DNA of 62,499 nucleotides from Candidatus Eremiobacterota bacterium (GCA_019235885.1 JAFAKB010000070.1:1-62499); one strand, 5' to 3'; counted from the stretch's first letter, positions 53,141 to 62,279 are shown. The notes: generated by a model not told the origin, from the letters alone. Translations and numbers: made by a program.

Positions 53141-54763
53141 TTAGATCGACCACGTGTAGGCGTTCCACCACGGCGCGGCGACCGGCGCCGGGTCGTAGCC
53201 GTGCAGGTCGTCGTTGAAGACCGACGGGCGCCGCTGGCGGTAGAGCGGCAGGTACGGAACGAGATCGTGCACGCGCCGGCCGATCTCGCGGTAGATCGCC
53301 GCGCGCCGCCGCGGATCGTCGGTCGCGAGCCCGGCGCGCTCGAGCGCGTCGACGCGGCGGTCGCAGAACCGCGACTCGTTCTCGCCCTTCGGCGCCAGCT
53401 CGCCGCACGCGAGGGTGCTGGTCGAGTCGGGATCGTACGGCAGCGTGTTCGCGAACACCGCTAAGTCGAAACGCCCGTTCACGATCGGGCCGTCGAACGC
53501 GAAGATGCCCTTGTACGGGTACGGTTTGATCGTCAGCTCGATCCCGACCTCGCGCAGCATCGCCTGCACTTGCACCGCGACCAGCGGTGCCAGGCCGGTC
53601 GGCCCGATCACCATCACCAGGCTGAGCCGGGCGCCGTTCTTGGTGCGGATCCCATCCCGTCCGGTGCGCCAGCCGCTGCGCTCGAGCAGCGCGCGCGCCG
53701 CTACCGGATCGTGCGGATACGGCGCGTTGTTCGCGAACCCGAGCGAGGTGGGCGGGACGATGTCGCGCGCCGGCAGCGCGGTGCGGTACGTGAGCTTGTC
53801 GATCAGCACCGAGTAGTCGATCGCGCGCGCGAGCGCGCGCCGCACGTTCGGATCGCGCAGCGCGGGCCGCGCGTCGTCGAGCATCAGCAGCAGCTCGGAG
53901 TTCCAATCGGTCAGCGTCGCGCGAACGCCGGGCAGCGCACGGAGCTCGTCGTAGATCAGCGCGTTCGCGGCGACCGGCATGTCGATCTCGTGCGTGCGCA
54001 GCGCCGTCGCGACGGTGTTCATGTCCGGCATGATGGTGAGCTCGATCCGCCGGAGCTTCGGCCGTCCCTTGAAATAGCGGTCGTTCGCGGCGAGGACGAT
54101 GCGGTGCCCGCGCTCCCAGGCGACGAAGCGGAACGGACCGCTCCCGACCGGCTGCGCGTTGAACGGCGCGTCGTTGATTTCGGGAAGCCCGTCGAGCAGG
54201 TGCGCCGGGACGACCGGCTTCGCGCCTTCCTGCAGCGTGGTGAAGAACTGGGTGACGAACGGCGGGTAGCGGCGTTTCAAGTGCACGACGACGGTGCGCG
54301 GGTCGGGCGTCTCGATCCGCGCGACCTCTTGATAGCCTTCGCGGTGGAGGACGTTGTTGCGCGGGTTGACGATCGCGCGCCAGGAGAAGGCGACGTCGCG
54401 CGAGGTCAGCGCGGCGCCGTCGTGCCAGCGCACGTTCGGCCGCAGATGGTACGTGTACGTCTTGCCGTCGGGCGAGATGCCGCCGTTCGCGAGCGACGGC
54501 ACCGCGGTCGCCAGATCGCCGATCGGCCGGCCGTGCGCGTCGGCGATCACCAAGTACGAGAAGAGCAGCGAAGAAAGATCGTAGCTCAAGTCCATCGTCG
54601 AGAGCAGCGGGTTCAGCGAGTCGGGATCGGCGACGTCGGCGATGCGCAGCACGCCGGGACGCGTCCACGGATGCCGACCGCCCACCGCGGCGTCGTGCGC
54701 CGGCGTGCAGGCGCCGAGCGCGAGCAGCGCGCCGAGCGCGAGCGCTGCGCACGTCCGTCTCAA
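53141..54763 (-). CDS. Peptide/oligopeptide ABC transporter substrate-binding lipoprotein
   Basis: Family 5 extracytoplasmic solute-binding protein of 540 aa. The lipoprotein signal ends LALGAC (Cys about residue 19). Typical motifs are ADPDSLNPLLSTMD, ISPDGKTYTYHLRPNVRWHDG, PFNAQPVGSGPFRFVAWERG, IMPDMNTVATALRTHEID and RRALARAIDY. It would deliver peptides or similar ligands to an ABC importer, but no permease or ATPase genes are adjacent. TTG 54763 overlaps the stop of the upstream barrel gene (TTGA) and gives the normal signal peptide. Pairing an outer-membrane barrel with a binding protein suggests an uptake route (inference). Confidence 0.85.
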   Translation of the reverse strand: MRRTCAALALGALLALGACTPAHDAAVGGRHPWTRPGVLRIADVADPDSLNPLLSTMDLSYDLSSLLFSYLVIADAHGRPIGDLATAVPSLANGGISPDGKTYTYHLRPNVRWHDGAALTSRDVAFSWRAIVNPRNNVLHREGYQEVARIETPDPRTVVVHLKRRYPPFVTQFFTTLQEGAKPVVPAHLLDGLPEINDAPFNAQPVGSGPFRFVAWERGHRIVLAANDRYFKGRPKLRRIELTIMPDMNTVATALRTHEIDMPVAANALIYDELRALPGVRATLTDWNSELLLMLDDARPALRDPNVRRALARAIDYSVLIDKLTYRTALPARDIVPPTSLGFANNAPYPHDPVAARALLERSGWRTGRDGIRTKNGARLSLVMVIGPTGLAPLVAVQVQAMLREVGIELTIKPYPYKGIFAFDGPIVNGRFDLAVFANTLPYDPDSTSTLACGELAPKGENESRFCDRRVDALERAGLATDDPRRRAAIYREIGRRVHDLVPYLPLYRQRRPSVFNDDLHGYDPAPVAAPWWNAYTWSI

Positions 54764-56484
54764 CGCGCGACGAGGCCGAAGGTAACCGTGCGCCGCGCGC
54801 CGCGCGCCCGAAACGTACCGGCGCTTAGGGCGTAGCGCGCGCCCAGCGGAACGCGCACGTTTCCTTCGAGCGCGCCGTTGCGCAGCAGCACGTCGAAGCG
54901 CGCCGGCGCGTCCCAGGTCAGCCACACGACGTCGCGGTCGAACAGGTTGGTGAAGCGCAGCGTTCGCTGCGGTCCGCCGGGATAGAGCGGAACGCTCGTG
55001 TCGAGCGCGTCGCCGTCGCGCAGCGACCACGCGCGCAGCGAGAGCCGCGGCGCGATCTCCCAACCGAGCGAGGCCGCGAAACCGCGGTTGACCGCGGTCG
55101 GCGCGGTGTCGCCTTCGCTGTACGCCCACAGCTCGGCGTGCAGCCGCCGCCGGTCGGTGTACGCCAGCGCCGCTTCGCCGAGCGACGCGCGCGCTATCCC
55201 GTAGCCCGGCGTTCCGAGCGACGAGGAGCCGGCCCCGGCGTGAAACGACCAGCCCTCGCCGAGCGGCGCGTCGAGCGCCAGCGACGGCAGCAGCGAGAGC
55301 CCGCCGTACGTGCCGGCTTCCGCCGGATGCTCGTCGCCGTAGGCGAGCGCGAGCGCGGCGGTCACGCGCGCGACGTTCCCGCGCGCCGTGCCGAACACCA
55401 GCGCGGCGTCGTGATGCTCGACCGCGGCGTCGCCCAGGACGGCGTGCTCGTCGCGCCAGCGCGCGCGCACCGCGAGCGCGTTCGGCCCGCGCCCGGCCGC
55501 GTCGAGCGTGATCCCGGCGACCGCGCCGTCGTCGCGAAGCGCCGCGTCGGCGTCGTCGCTGGTCAGCTGAACGCGCGCCGCCAGATCGGTGCGCTGCGTC
55601 GCGGCGCGCAGCTCCGCGCCGGCGCCGGCGTAGTGCGCGCCCGGCGCATCGCCGAGCAGCGCGACGAACCGCGCGCTCACCGGGCCGAACGCCGCCGCCG
55701 TCTGCGCGGCGAGCAACCGCCGCAAGCCGTCCGGATCCGCCGACTCCGACGCGAGCAGTGCGCTGGTGCGGCCCAGCATCACCGCGCCGTCGCGGTTCGT
55801 CGCGCGCAGCGCGTCTTGGCGGTCGAAGAGCCGCGCGTCGACGACCCCGCCGCCGCCGCGGTCCCCGTACCACACCCCCTGCAGCGGATCGCGCACGTCG
55901 AGCGCGCCGAAGCTGTGCGCCGGGAGCAGGCTCGTGGTGTCGCCGCCGTCGCCGCGTCGGTAGAACGAGAGCCCCTCGACGGTGACGACCCCGCGCCCGC
56001 GCGCCAGCCAGCGGTCGCTGATCGAGCCGGGAAACGCGACGCGGTAGGGCAGCACCGACCCGACCTCGCCGAGCGAACCGGCCGGGAGTGCCGCCACGTC
56101 GGCGGTTGACGGAAGCCGGTCGGCGGCACGGTGGTGGCGCACGATCGCGGCGATCGGCGAGCCGTCGGCCGGGACGGGGACGCGCAGCGGCTCGGCATCC
56201 TCGGCCTGCACCAGAACCGCCACCGGCCGGGCCGGCGTAGTGAGGGCGAACGTCCCGTCCGGGGCGCTCCGGTCGCGGGCGAGGACGCCGCCGTTCGCGT
56301 CGAGCGCCGCGACGGCGGCTCCCGCCACGACCGTTCCGTCTTGGTCGCGGAGCGCGCCGACCACCAGCTCGTCCGCCCGGGCCGGGAGCCCCAGGGCGCA
56401 GACGAGCGCCGCCGCGAGGGCCGCCTTCAGGAAGCCTTCACGAGGATGGTGTACGATGGCTGCTATGAGGGAGATCCTGCGCAT
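54760..56484 (-). CDS. TonB-receptor-like beta-barrel protein
   Basis: A secreted 574-aa protein with a probable signal peptide (LKAALAAALVCALGLPARA). A small carboxypeptidase-regulatory-like domain follows (LVVGALRDQDGTVVAGAAVAAL, PDGTFALTTPARPVAVLVQA), then a plug-like part and a barrel with many alternating strands, ending VTFGLVAR. It is much shorter than normal TonB receptors, the plug is poorly conserved and I see no TonB box, so transport competence is uncertain. The start is unclear. ATG 56484 would overlap the divergent small gene by 29 bp, while a shorter CTG start would avoid this. It is coupled to the peptide-binding lipoprotein gene. Confidence 0.65.
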   Translation of the reverse strand: MRRISLIAAIVHHPREGFLKAALAAALVCALGLPARADELVVGALRDQDGTVVAGAAVAALDANGGVLARDRSAPDGTFALTTPARPVAVLVQAEDAEPLRVPVPADGSPIAAIVRHHRAADRLPSTADVAALPAGSLGEVGSVLPYRVAFPGSISDRWLARGRGVVTVEGLSFYRRGDGGDTTSLLPAHSFGALDVRDPLQGVWYGDRGGGGVVDARLFDRQDALRATNRDGAVMLGRTSALLASESADPDGLRRLLAAQTAAAFGPVSARFVALLGDAPGAHYAGAGAELRAATQRTDLAARVQLTSDDADAALRDDGAVAGITLDAAGRGPNALAVRARWRDEHAVLGDAAVEHHDAALVFGTARGNVARVTAALALAYGDEHPAEAGTYGGLSLLPSLALDAPLGEGWSFHAGAGSSSLGTPGYGIARASLGEAALAYTDRRRLHAELWAYSEGDTAPTAVNRGFAASLGWEIAPRLSLRAWSLRDGDALDTSVPLYPGGPQRTLRFTNLFDRDVVWLTWDAPARFDVLLRNGALEGNVRVPLGARYALSAGTFRARGARRTVTFGLVAR

Positions 56485-56695
56485 GGCGATCGCCGGCGTG
56501 CTCGCGCTCGGCGCGTGCGCAGGCGCTGCCGTGGGCGCTGAGCTTCTCCTCGACGACCCGGCGGCACTTGTGACGAGCGCTCCGCCCGCGCTGCTGGGGC
56601 CGATCACCGAGACCGGCCGCACCGGCTGGAACTGCGCGCCCGAGCGCGCCGCGACCGCCAAGACGGCGGCCGCCGCCGGCCTGCCGCACGACTGA
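56456..56695 (+). CDS. Small secreted protein, unknown
   Basis: A 79-aa protein with an N-terminal signal-like helix (MREILRMAIAGVLALGACAGAAVGA) and a short mature part rich in Ala, Pro and Leu with a single Cys in the signal (GAC) and one later (WNCAP). The LALGAC pattern could be a lipobox. No family is recognised. It starts at ATG 56456 (a second ATG follows at 56465) after an AGGATGG stretch and ends one base before the TPR gene, so the two are probably an operon. Its 5' end overlaps the possible start of the divergent barrel gene. Confidence 0.5.
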   Translation: MAAMREILRMAIAGVLALGACAGAAVGAELLLDDPAALVTSAPPALLGPITETGRTGWNCAPERAATAKTAAAAGLPHD

Positions 56696-56696
56696 G

Positions 56697-57509
56697 ATGC
56701 GGAAGGCGGCGGTCATGGCGGTCGCGTCGGTGGTGGCGCTCGCGGCCGTAACCTGCAGCGCCGCGGCGCAGAACTACTCGCGCCCCACCGCGCCGCCGCG
56801 CACGACCGACGCCGGCGCGCTTGCCGCCCAGGCGCGCGACCGGCTCGTCCACGAGCGCTTCCTGCGCGGCGTCGCCGCCGAGGAGCGCGGCGACTGGAGC
56901 GCGGCGGAGAGCGAGTTCCGCAGCGCCGTCGCGCTCGACCCGCCCGAGCCGAAGGGGTCCTCGGCGCGGTACGACTTGGCGCTGGCGGAGACGCACCTCG
57001 GCCGGGACGACGCCGCCGTCACGCTGCTGCAGGAGGCACTCCATCGCGATCCGCGTTTCGCGGCGGCGGCCGCGAACCTGGTCGTGATCGAGCTGCGGCG
57101 CGGCAACCTTCCCGCCGCGCGCGCCGCCGCCGACCGCTATCTGGCCTTTGCGCCGGACTCGGTGCTGGCGCGCTACGCGCGCGGGCTGGCGGCGCTGAAA
57201 GCCGGCGACCTCGCAACGGCGCGGGCCGACTTCCGCGCGCTGATCGGCGCCGACCCCTCGTACGCGGCGGCGCACTACGACCTCGCGCTGGTCGAGCTGC
57301 GCGCGGGCCGTGATGACACGGCGCGCATCGAGCTGGACCGCGCGCTCGAGCTCTTTCCGGCGTACGCGCGGGCGCGCTTCGCGCTCGGCACGCTGCTGAT
57401 GCGCGACGGGCGCCGCGCCGACGCCCGCGTCGCGTTCGACCGCGCGGCGCGCGACGCGGCTGATCCGGCGCTGCGCGCGCTGGCGATCGATCTGCGCGAC
57501 CGGCTTTAG
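56697..57509 (+). CDS. Secreted tetratricopeptide repeat protein
   Basis: A 270-aa protein with a signal peptide (VMAVASVVALAAVTCSAAA) and at least five TPR units: RGVAAEERGDWSAAESEFRS, YDLALAETHLGRDDAAVTLL, LVVIELRRGNLPAARAAADR, YARGLAALKAGDLATARADF and DLALVELRAGRDDTARIELD. Such proteins act as periplasmic scaffolds. It may be a lipoprotein if the Cys in AVTCS is processed, but the lipobox is poor. Its coding end overlaps that of the SCO1-like gene by 4 bp (convergent). Confidence 0.82.
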   Translation: MRKAAVMAVASVVALAAVTCSAAAQNYSRPTAPPRTTDAGALAAQARDRLVHERFLRGVAAEERGDWSAAESEFRSAVALDPPEPKGSSARYDLALAETHLGRDDAAVTLLQEALHRDPRFAAAAANLVVIELRRGNLPAARAAADRYLAFAPDSVLARYARGLAALKAGDLATARADFRALIGADPSYAAAHYDLALVELRAGRDDTARIELDRALELFPAYARARFALGTLLMRDGRRADARVAFDRAARDAADPALRALAIDLRDRL

Positions 57510-58096
57510 TGGGTTCGCCGCGCGGCGGCGGCGCGCAAGTCGTTCAGCAGCTCGTCGTCGGCGGCGGTCGAGAGCAGCACCAGCCGGGCCGGGAGCGCGC
57601 GCGCGTCGAGCACGTAGGCGAAGGTGCCGTGAAACTTTCCGTCGAGCCGGGGGACGTTGAACGCGTCGAGGACGCGCCGAACCGCGGCGGGATCGCCGCT
57701 CGCCCAGCGCCAGCGCGCCGGATCGGCGTTGAACGTGCGCGCCTTGCGTGCCATCACGAAGGGCCGATCGTAGTCGGGCTCGAGCGTCACCGTCAGCAGC
57801 CGCGCGTCGACGTGCGCGCGCCGCAGCTTCGCGTCGAGCCGGGCGAAGAGCGCTTCGGCGATCGGGCAGGCGTCGGTGCAGCGCGAGGCGACGAAGATGA
57901 CCGCGGTCGGCCGTGCCAGCGCCCGCAGGGTGAAGGCCGCGCCGCGCTGGTCGATCAGCGGGACGTCGCGGACGTCGTGCGGGACGCCAGCGATCGCCGG
58001 CGCCCCGCACATGATGCGGTCGCCGGCTATCGCCGTCGCCCCGCACATGATCACGAGCGCGACACCCGCTCGGACCACATTCAATGCCATCTTCAC
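57506..58096 (-). CDS. SCO1/SenC-family copper-binding thioredoxin-fold protein
   Basis: A 196-aa exported protein. SCO proteins carry copper to the CuA site of cytochrome oxidase or act in thiol-redox. The thioredoxin fold shows AVIFVASRCTDACPIAEALF with the CxxxC copper/redox pair, LLTVTLEPDYDRP, and the late conserved His in FHGTFAYVLD. The signal region contains an imperfect internal duplication (IMCGATAIAG and IMCGAPAIAG) that lengthens the N-terminus. ATG 58096 is taken; ATG 58090 is two codons later. Neighbouring cupredoxin and cytochrome genes support a copper/respiration role. Confidence 0.8.
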   Translation of the reverse strand: MKMALNVVRAGVALVIMCGATAIAGDRIMCGAPAIAGVPHDVRDVPLIDQRGAAFTLRALARPTAVIFVASRCTDACPIAEALFARLDAKLRRAHVDARLLTVTLEPDYDRPFVMARKARTFNADPARWRWASGDPAAVRRVLDAFNVPRLDGKFHGTFAYVLDARALPARLVLLSTAADDELLNDLRAAAARRTH

Positions 58097-58210
58097 GGTA
58101 CGCGCTCATGCTGCGCGCCCCGTCTGAGCCCGGCGTGAAACGCCGGCCGGCGGCGGCTCAGAGATTCTTCACGAACGGAGCAGCGCGCGCTGGGGGCGAA
58201 GCAGGAGCGC

Positions 58211-58879
58211 GTGCGCATCCTCGTGGTCGAAGATCAGCGCGAGATCGCGGACGCGATTCGTGCGATGCTCGAGCGCCGTAAGTACGCCGTCGACGTCGCG
58301 GCCGCCGGCGAGAGCGGCTACGACATGCTGCTGCGCGGAACGTACGACGCCGCCGTCGTCGACGTGGTGCTGCCGGGCCGCGACGGCTTCGCGATCTGCC
58401 GCGAGGCGCGCGCCGAAGGGATCGCGACGCCGGTCCTGTTCCTGACCGCGCGCGACGCGGTCGAAGACCGCGTGCGCGGCCTCGACGCCGGCGCCGACGA
58501 CTACTTGGTGAAACCGTTCGTCGAGGACGAGCTCGCCGCGCGGCTGCGCGCGCTGCTGCGCCGGGCCGCGCTGCCGATCCACGCGACGCTCGAGGTCGGC
58601 GATCTCGTCGTCGACCGCGGCGCGCGCGCGGTGCGCGTCGCCGGCCGTGAGGTTCCGCTCGGCGCGACCGAGTTTCGGCTGCTGGAATATCTCGCGGCGA
58701 ACGCGGGGATCGCCGTGACGCGCGCGCAGATCCTCGAGCGCGTGTGGGGCGACGACTTCGACGGCTCGAGCAATGTCGTCGACGTGTACGTCAGCGCGGT
58801 GCGCAAGAAGCTCGCCGCGGTCGGCGCGCGCGACCGCATCACCACCGTGTGGGGAGTCGGGTACTCATTGCACGCGTAG
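58211..58879 (+). CDS. OmpR-family response regulator
   Basis: A 222-aa two-component regulator with an intact receiver: acidic pair in VVEDQ, phosphoacceptor D51 in VVDVVLP, T79 in FLTAR and K101 in LVKPF. The winged helix follows (EVPLGATEFRLLEYLAANAG, ILERVWGDDFDGSSNVVDVYVSAVRKKL, GVGYSLHA). The GTG start at 58211 gives MRILVVEDQ. It overlaps the kinase gene and is divergent from the SCO1 gene, which is a likely target (inference). It resembles copper-responsive CusR-type regulators only in general layout. Confidence 0.92.
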   Translation: MRILVVEDQREIADAIRAMLERRKYAVDVAAAGESGYDMLLRGTYDAAVVDVVLPGRDGFAICREARAEGIATPVLFLTARDAVEDRVRGLDAGADDYLVKPFVEDELAARLRALLRRAALPIHATLEVGDLVVDRGARAVRVAGREVPLGATEFRLLEYLAANAGIAVTRAQILERVWGDDFDGSSNVVDVYVSAVRKKLAAVGARDRITTVWGVGYSLHA

Positions 58880-59781
58880 TCGCGCGGCTGTGCGCGTCGT
58901 ATCTCGCGATCCTGGTCGTCGTGCTGCTCGTGCTGGACGCGCTCGCGTTCTGGTATCTCGCCGGCCGCGACCGCGATCTGATGCAGCCGCTGCTGACGAC
59001 CGAGGTCGGGCAAGCCGCGTACGCCGCGGCGCTGCGCCGCAACGCGCTCGGCCTCGCGCTGCTCGACGTCCCGCTCCTGCTCGCCGCCGGCGCGGCGTCG
59101 TACGCGCTCGCGGTGATCTCGGTGCGTCCGCTGGTCGAGGCGCGCGAGCGGGAGGCGCGCTTCGCCGCCGAGGCGGCGCACGAGTTGCGCACGCCGCTGG
59201 CGCGAATCGCCTCGCTCGCCCAGAGCGCGCGCGCCGCGACCGGCGAAGCGGCGCCCGGCGAAGCGTTCGACAAAATTTGCGCGCTCGCGCTCGACGCGTC
59301 GGGGACGATCAGCGATCTGCTCGCGCTGGTGCGCGAAGAGCGGGTCGCGCCGAAGCTCTCCGAGCCGGTCGAGCTGGGCGCGCTCGCGCGCGCCTCGGTC
59401 GCCGCCGCGCAGCGCGACGGCTTGAGCTACGACCTCGCGGCGGGCGAAGAGTGCTGGGTCGAGGGCGACGAGCGGCGGCTTCGGCGGCTCGCCGAGAACC
59501 TGCTCGACAACGCGAACCGGCACGCGCGCGCCCGGGTCCGCGTGGCGGTGCGGCCCGACGGCCGCGCGGTCGCGCTCAGCGTCGAGGACGACGGCCCGGG
59601 CGTGCCGGCCGAGCTGCGCGAGCGGATCTTCGAGCGGTTCGTGCGCGGCGACGACGACGAGCGCGGGAGCGGCCTGGGGCTGGCGATCTGCCGCGCGATC
59701 GCGCGCGCGCACGGCGGCGACGTCGTCCTCGAGGGCGAAAGCCGGTTCGTCGCCCGGCTACCGCGGTTCGAGCCGGTGTGA
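58849..59781 (+). CDS. Sensor histidine kinase
   Basis: Inner-membrane kinase of 310 aa, partner of the preceding regulator. There are two membrane helices (about residues 14-37 and 63-88) with only a 25-residue periplasmic loop, so sensing is probably in the membrane or of a small ion. The HisKA box AAHELRTPLARI has the phosphorylated His at residue 111. ATPase motifs are ENLLDNANRHA (N box), VEDDGPGVP (G1) and GSGLGLAICRAI (G2). There is no HAMP of normal length between helix 2 and HisKA. GTG 58849 is chosen, overlapping the regulator by 31 bp; ATT 58864 is the only closer option. Confidence 0.88.
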   Translation: MGSRVLIARVVARLCASYLAILVVVLLVLDALAFWYLAGRDRDLMQPLLTTEVGQAAYAAALRRNALGLALLDVPLLLAAGAASYALAVISVRPLVEAREREARFAAEAAHELRTPLARIASLAQSARAATGEAAPGEAFDKICALALDASGTISDLLALVREERVAPKLSEPVELGALARASVAAAQRDGLSYDLAAGEECWVEGDERRLRRLAENLLDNANRHARARVRVAVRPDGRAVALSVEDDGPGVPAELRERIFERFVRGDDDERGSGLGLAICRAIARAHGGDVVLEGESRFVARLPRFEPV

Positions 59782-59848
59782 AGAAAATCTGAAAGCGGCG
59801 CGCGCGCCGGCTCATCAGCGGCTCACGCCGCTGCGGCACGATCCGTTC

Positions 59849-60307
59849 GTGCGGTTCGTCTCGCTCTTCATCGCCCTCGCTCTGACCGGTTGCACTCCTG
59901 GTGCTCCGCCGGCCGGAACGGGGGCCGCTGCCGTCACGGCGACCACCACGATCGACGTCTCGCTGAGCACGTTGACCGTCACCGCGACGCAGTTCGGAAG
60001 CGCGGGCGGCTTCACGCCTCCGGTGACGACCGTCACCGTTGGGTCGACGATCCGCTTCGTCAACGTCGATGCTGCTACGCCGCACACGTCGACGTCGCTG
60101 AGCGGGTCGTCGTTCCCCGCTTCTTCACCGTTCGCGGCGAACGCGCTGAGCCCGTCGGGCGGAACCCTCTCCGGCGGCTGGTCGACCGGGACGATCGGCG
60201 GCGGCAACGGCTCGCAGATCCTCCTCGCCGACAAGGCTGGAACGTATCTGTACGGCTGCGCTTACCACTACGGCACGCCGATGCGAGGAGCGATCGTTGT
60301 CCGCTAG
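59849..60307 (+). CDS. Cupredoxin (plastocyanin-like) lipoprotein
   Basis: Periplasmic blue-copper electron carrier of 152 aa. The lipoprotein signal ends LTGC (C15). The cupredoxin fold shows VTTVTVGSTIRFVNVD, and the type 1 copper ligands H79 (ATPHTST), C137, H140 and M145 (CAYHYGTPM). The closing MRGAIVV matches the final strand. It probably shuttles electrons to or from the haem protein encoded next, whose TTG start overlaps its end by 11 bp. Confidence 0.88.
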   Translation: MRFVSLFIALALTGCTPGAPPAGTGAAAVTATTTIDVSLSTLTVTATQFGSAGGFTPPVTTVTVGSTIRFVNVDAATPHTSTSLSGSSFPASSPFAANALSPSGGTLSGGWSTGTIGGGNGSQILLADKAGTYLYGCAYHYGTPMRGAIVVR

Positions 60308-61451
60308 GTCGTCGGCCGTTCGGCGCGGCGCGCTCGCCGCGGCGTTTGCGCTCACCGCGCTGCTCTGCGCGGCGCCGCGCGGTGCGCAGGCGGTTCCGCT
60401 GTTCGCGCAGCGCTACAACCTGCAGTGCGGCGCGTGCCATGCGGTGCTGCCGGAGCTGAACCAGTTCGGCAACGAGTTCCGCAACCGCGGCTACCGTTTG
60501 GCCGGCGCGCCGAAGCACGGCACCACGATCGTCGGTTTGCGCGAGCAGGTCGGCTACAACCGCGATCCCGGCGGCGGCAGCACCCAGCGCACGGTTCCGG
60601 CCGGCGCGCTGCTCGGCGCGGTCGAAGTCGGACAAGTCGAAGCGTTCGTGCACGACAGCCTGGGCAGCCAGGGCGGTCCTTCGTCGCTGTTTCTCGCCTA
60701 TCTCGCGCACTACGACGACAACTCGAAAATTCTGTATCGCGCGGGGTTGATCGAGCTGCCGCTGGTACACTCGCCGGCGCAGCGCAACGACACGCTCACG
60801 ACGTACGGATACGAAAGTGCGCTGGTCGGCCTGAACGACTTGACGTTGGCGACGACGCGCTGGGCGCTCGAAGCCGAGCGCAACGTCGGGCGCGGCCGCA
60901 TCGCGGCCGACGTCGCGTTCGCCAACAGCAGCGGCTCGCTGTACGGCGGCAAGCCGGAACCGACCGGGCGCACCGAGAGCTTCGCGCAGCCGGAAGTCGG
61001 GATCTTCGCGCGCTACCCGCTCACCGACGAGGTGCAGGTCGGCGTCGACGCGCTGACCGGCTCGCGGCAGATCACGCTCGTCGGCCGCCGTCCGTTCGAC
61101 GATCCGTACCGCCGCGCCGGCGTCTCGCTCGAAGCGAAGCGCGGGCGGCTGGAGCTGCTCGCCGAGCAGTGGTACGGCCGCGACTGGAACGGCGACGGCG
61201 CCGGCAACGCGATCGGCTCGTTCGGCGGCTACGCGCGGCTGCGCTGGCGGATCGGCGATCACGCCTTCGTCGGGATCCGCGAGGACGCCGCCGCGACGCC
61301 GACCGCGCTGCGCACGCTGCTCTGGTACGCCGAAGCGCACGTCACCCGCCACGCGCGCGTGCTGATCCAGCAGCGCCGCCCGATCTCCGGCGGCCCGACG
61401 ACGCTCGAGGGGGCGCTGACCGTCGGCGTCCCCTGGCCGCGCGGGCAGTAG
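60297..61451 (+). CDS. Monohaem c-type cytochrome-porin-like outer membrane protein
   Basis: A 384-aa exported protein. The signal peptide ends near GAQA; one haem c site CGACH (C44-H48) is followed by a 320-residue barrel-like region of short alternating strands (GLREQVGYN, VEVGQVEAFVH, GIFARYPLTDEVQVGVDAL, AHVTRHARVLIQQRRPI). This combination suggests a barrel with an N-terminal haem that carries electrons across the outer membrane. Alternatively it is a periplasmic cytochrome with a sandwich domain. TTG start 60297, coupled to the cupredoxin gene, so a two-step electron path is likely. Confidence 0.75.
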   Translation: MSARSSAVRRGALAAAFALTALLCAAPRGAQAVPLFAQRYNLQCGACHAVLPELNQFGNEFRNRGYRLAGAPKHGTTIVGLREQVGYNRDPGGGSTQRTVPAGALLGAVEVGQVEAFVHDSLGSQGGPSSLFLAYLAHYDDNSKILYRAGLIELPLVHSPAQRNDTLTTYGYESALVGLNDLTLATTRWALEAERNVGRGRIAADVAFANSSGSLYGGKPEPTGRTESFAQPEVGIFARYPLTDEVQVGVDALTGSRQITLVGRRPFDDPYRRAGVSLEAKRGRLELLAEQWYGRDWNGDGAGNAIGSFGGYARLRWRIGDHAFVGIREDAAATPTALRTLLWYAEAHVTRHARVLIQQRRPISGGPTTLEGALTVGVPWPRGQ

Positions 61452-61493
61452 CCGGGCGAAGGCGCCTGCCGGCGCGGGTCGTAGACTACCGGG

Positions 61494-62279
61494 ATGCTCG
61501 CCACGACGCCCTATCGCCACATCTTGGTCGAGTCGGAGAACGCGATCGGTACGGTAACGCTCAACCGGCCGGAGAAGCGCAATGCGCTCTCGCTCGAGGT
61601 GATGCGCGAGCTGATCGCGGCGTTCGAGGCGATCGGTGCGGATCGGTCGATCAAGGTCGTGATCCTGCGCGGGCTCGGGCCGGCGTTCAGCGCCGGACAC
61701 GACTTGCGCGAGATGCTCGAGCGCAGCGTCGCGGAGTACCGGCTCACGTTCGACACCTGCGTGCGCCTGATGGAGACCGTGCAAGCGATCGCGCAGCCGG
61801 TGATCGCGGAGATCGCCGGCATCGCGACCGCCGCGGGTTGCCAGCTCGTCGCGACGTGCGATCTCGCCGTCGCCTCGAGCGAGGCGCGCTTCGCGACGCC
61901 GGGCGTGAAGATCGGATTGTTCTGCACGACGCCGATGGTCGCGCTGACGCGCGCGATCGGCCGCAAGCGCGCGATGGAGATGCTGCTGACCGGCGAGATG
62001 ATCGACGCGCGCACCGCCGCCGAGTGGGGGCTCGTGAACCGCGTCGTTGAGCCGAACGAGCTACGCGAGGAGACGCTGAAGCTCGCGCGCCGGATCGCGT
62101 CGGCGGCCGGTTTCGTCGTCGGGCTCGGCAAGGCGGCGTTCTACGCGCAGATCGATCTCGATCAGCCGAAAGCGTACGCGTACGCGAAGGAAGTGATGTC
62201 GATGAACGCGCTCGCGGCGGATGCGCAGGAAGGGATGGGCGCGTTCGTCGGCAAGCGGTCGCCGGTCTGGCACAGCTGA
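61494..62279 (+). CDS. Enoyl-CoA hydratase/isomerase family protein
   Basis: Crotonase-fold enzyme of 261 aa. It starts with GTVTLNRPEKRNALSLEVM, followed by the oxyanion-hole motif FSAGHDLREM and IAGIATAAGCQLVATCDLAVAS. The second half has FATPGVKIGLFCTTPMVAL and ARTAAEWGLVNRVV. In hydratases two Glu residues act as acid and base. Here the position after AGCQLV, where the first Glu often sits, is Ala-Thr, and the second region reads GLFCTTP, so classical hydratase activity is doubtful and an isomerase or hydrolase is possible. ATG 61494. It stands alone, followed by the hairpin-rich region. Confidence 0.85.
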   Translation: MLATTPYRHILVESENAIGTVTLNRPEKRNALSLEVMRELIAAFEAIGADRSIKVVILRGLGPAFSAGHDLREMLERSVAEYRLTFDTCVRLMETVQAIAQPVIAEIAGIATAAGCQLVATCDLAVASSEARFATPGVKIGLFCTTPMVALTRAIGRKRAMEMLLTGEMIDARTAAEWGLVNRVVEPNELREETLKLARRIASAAGFVVGLGKAAFYAQIDLDQPKAYAYAKEVMSMNALAADAQEGMGAFVGKRSPVWHS

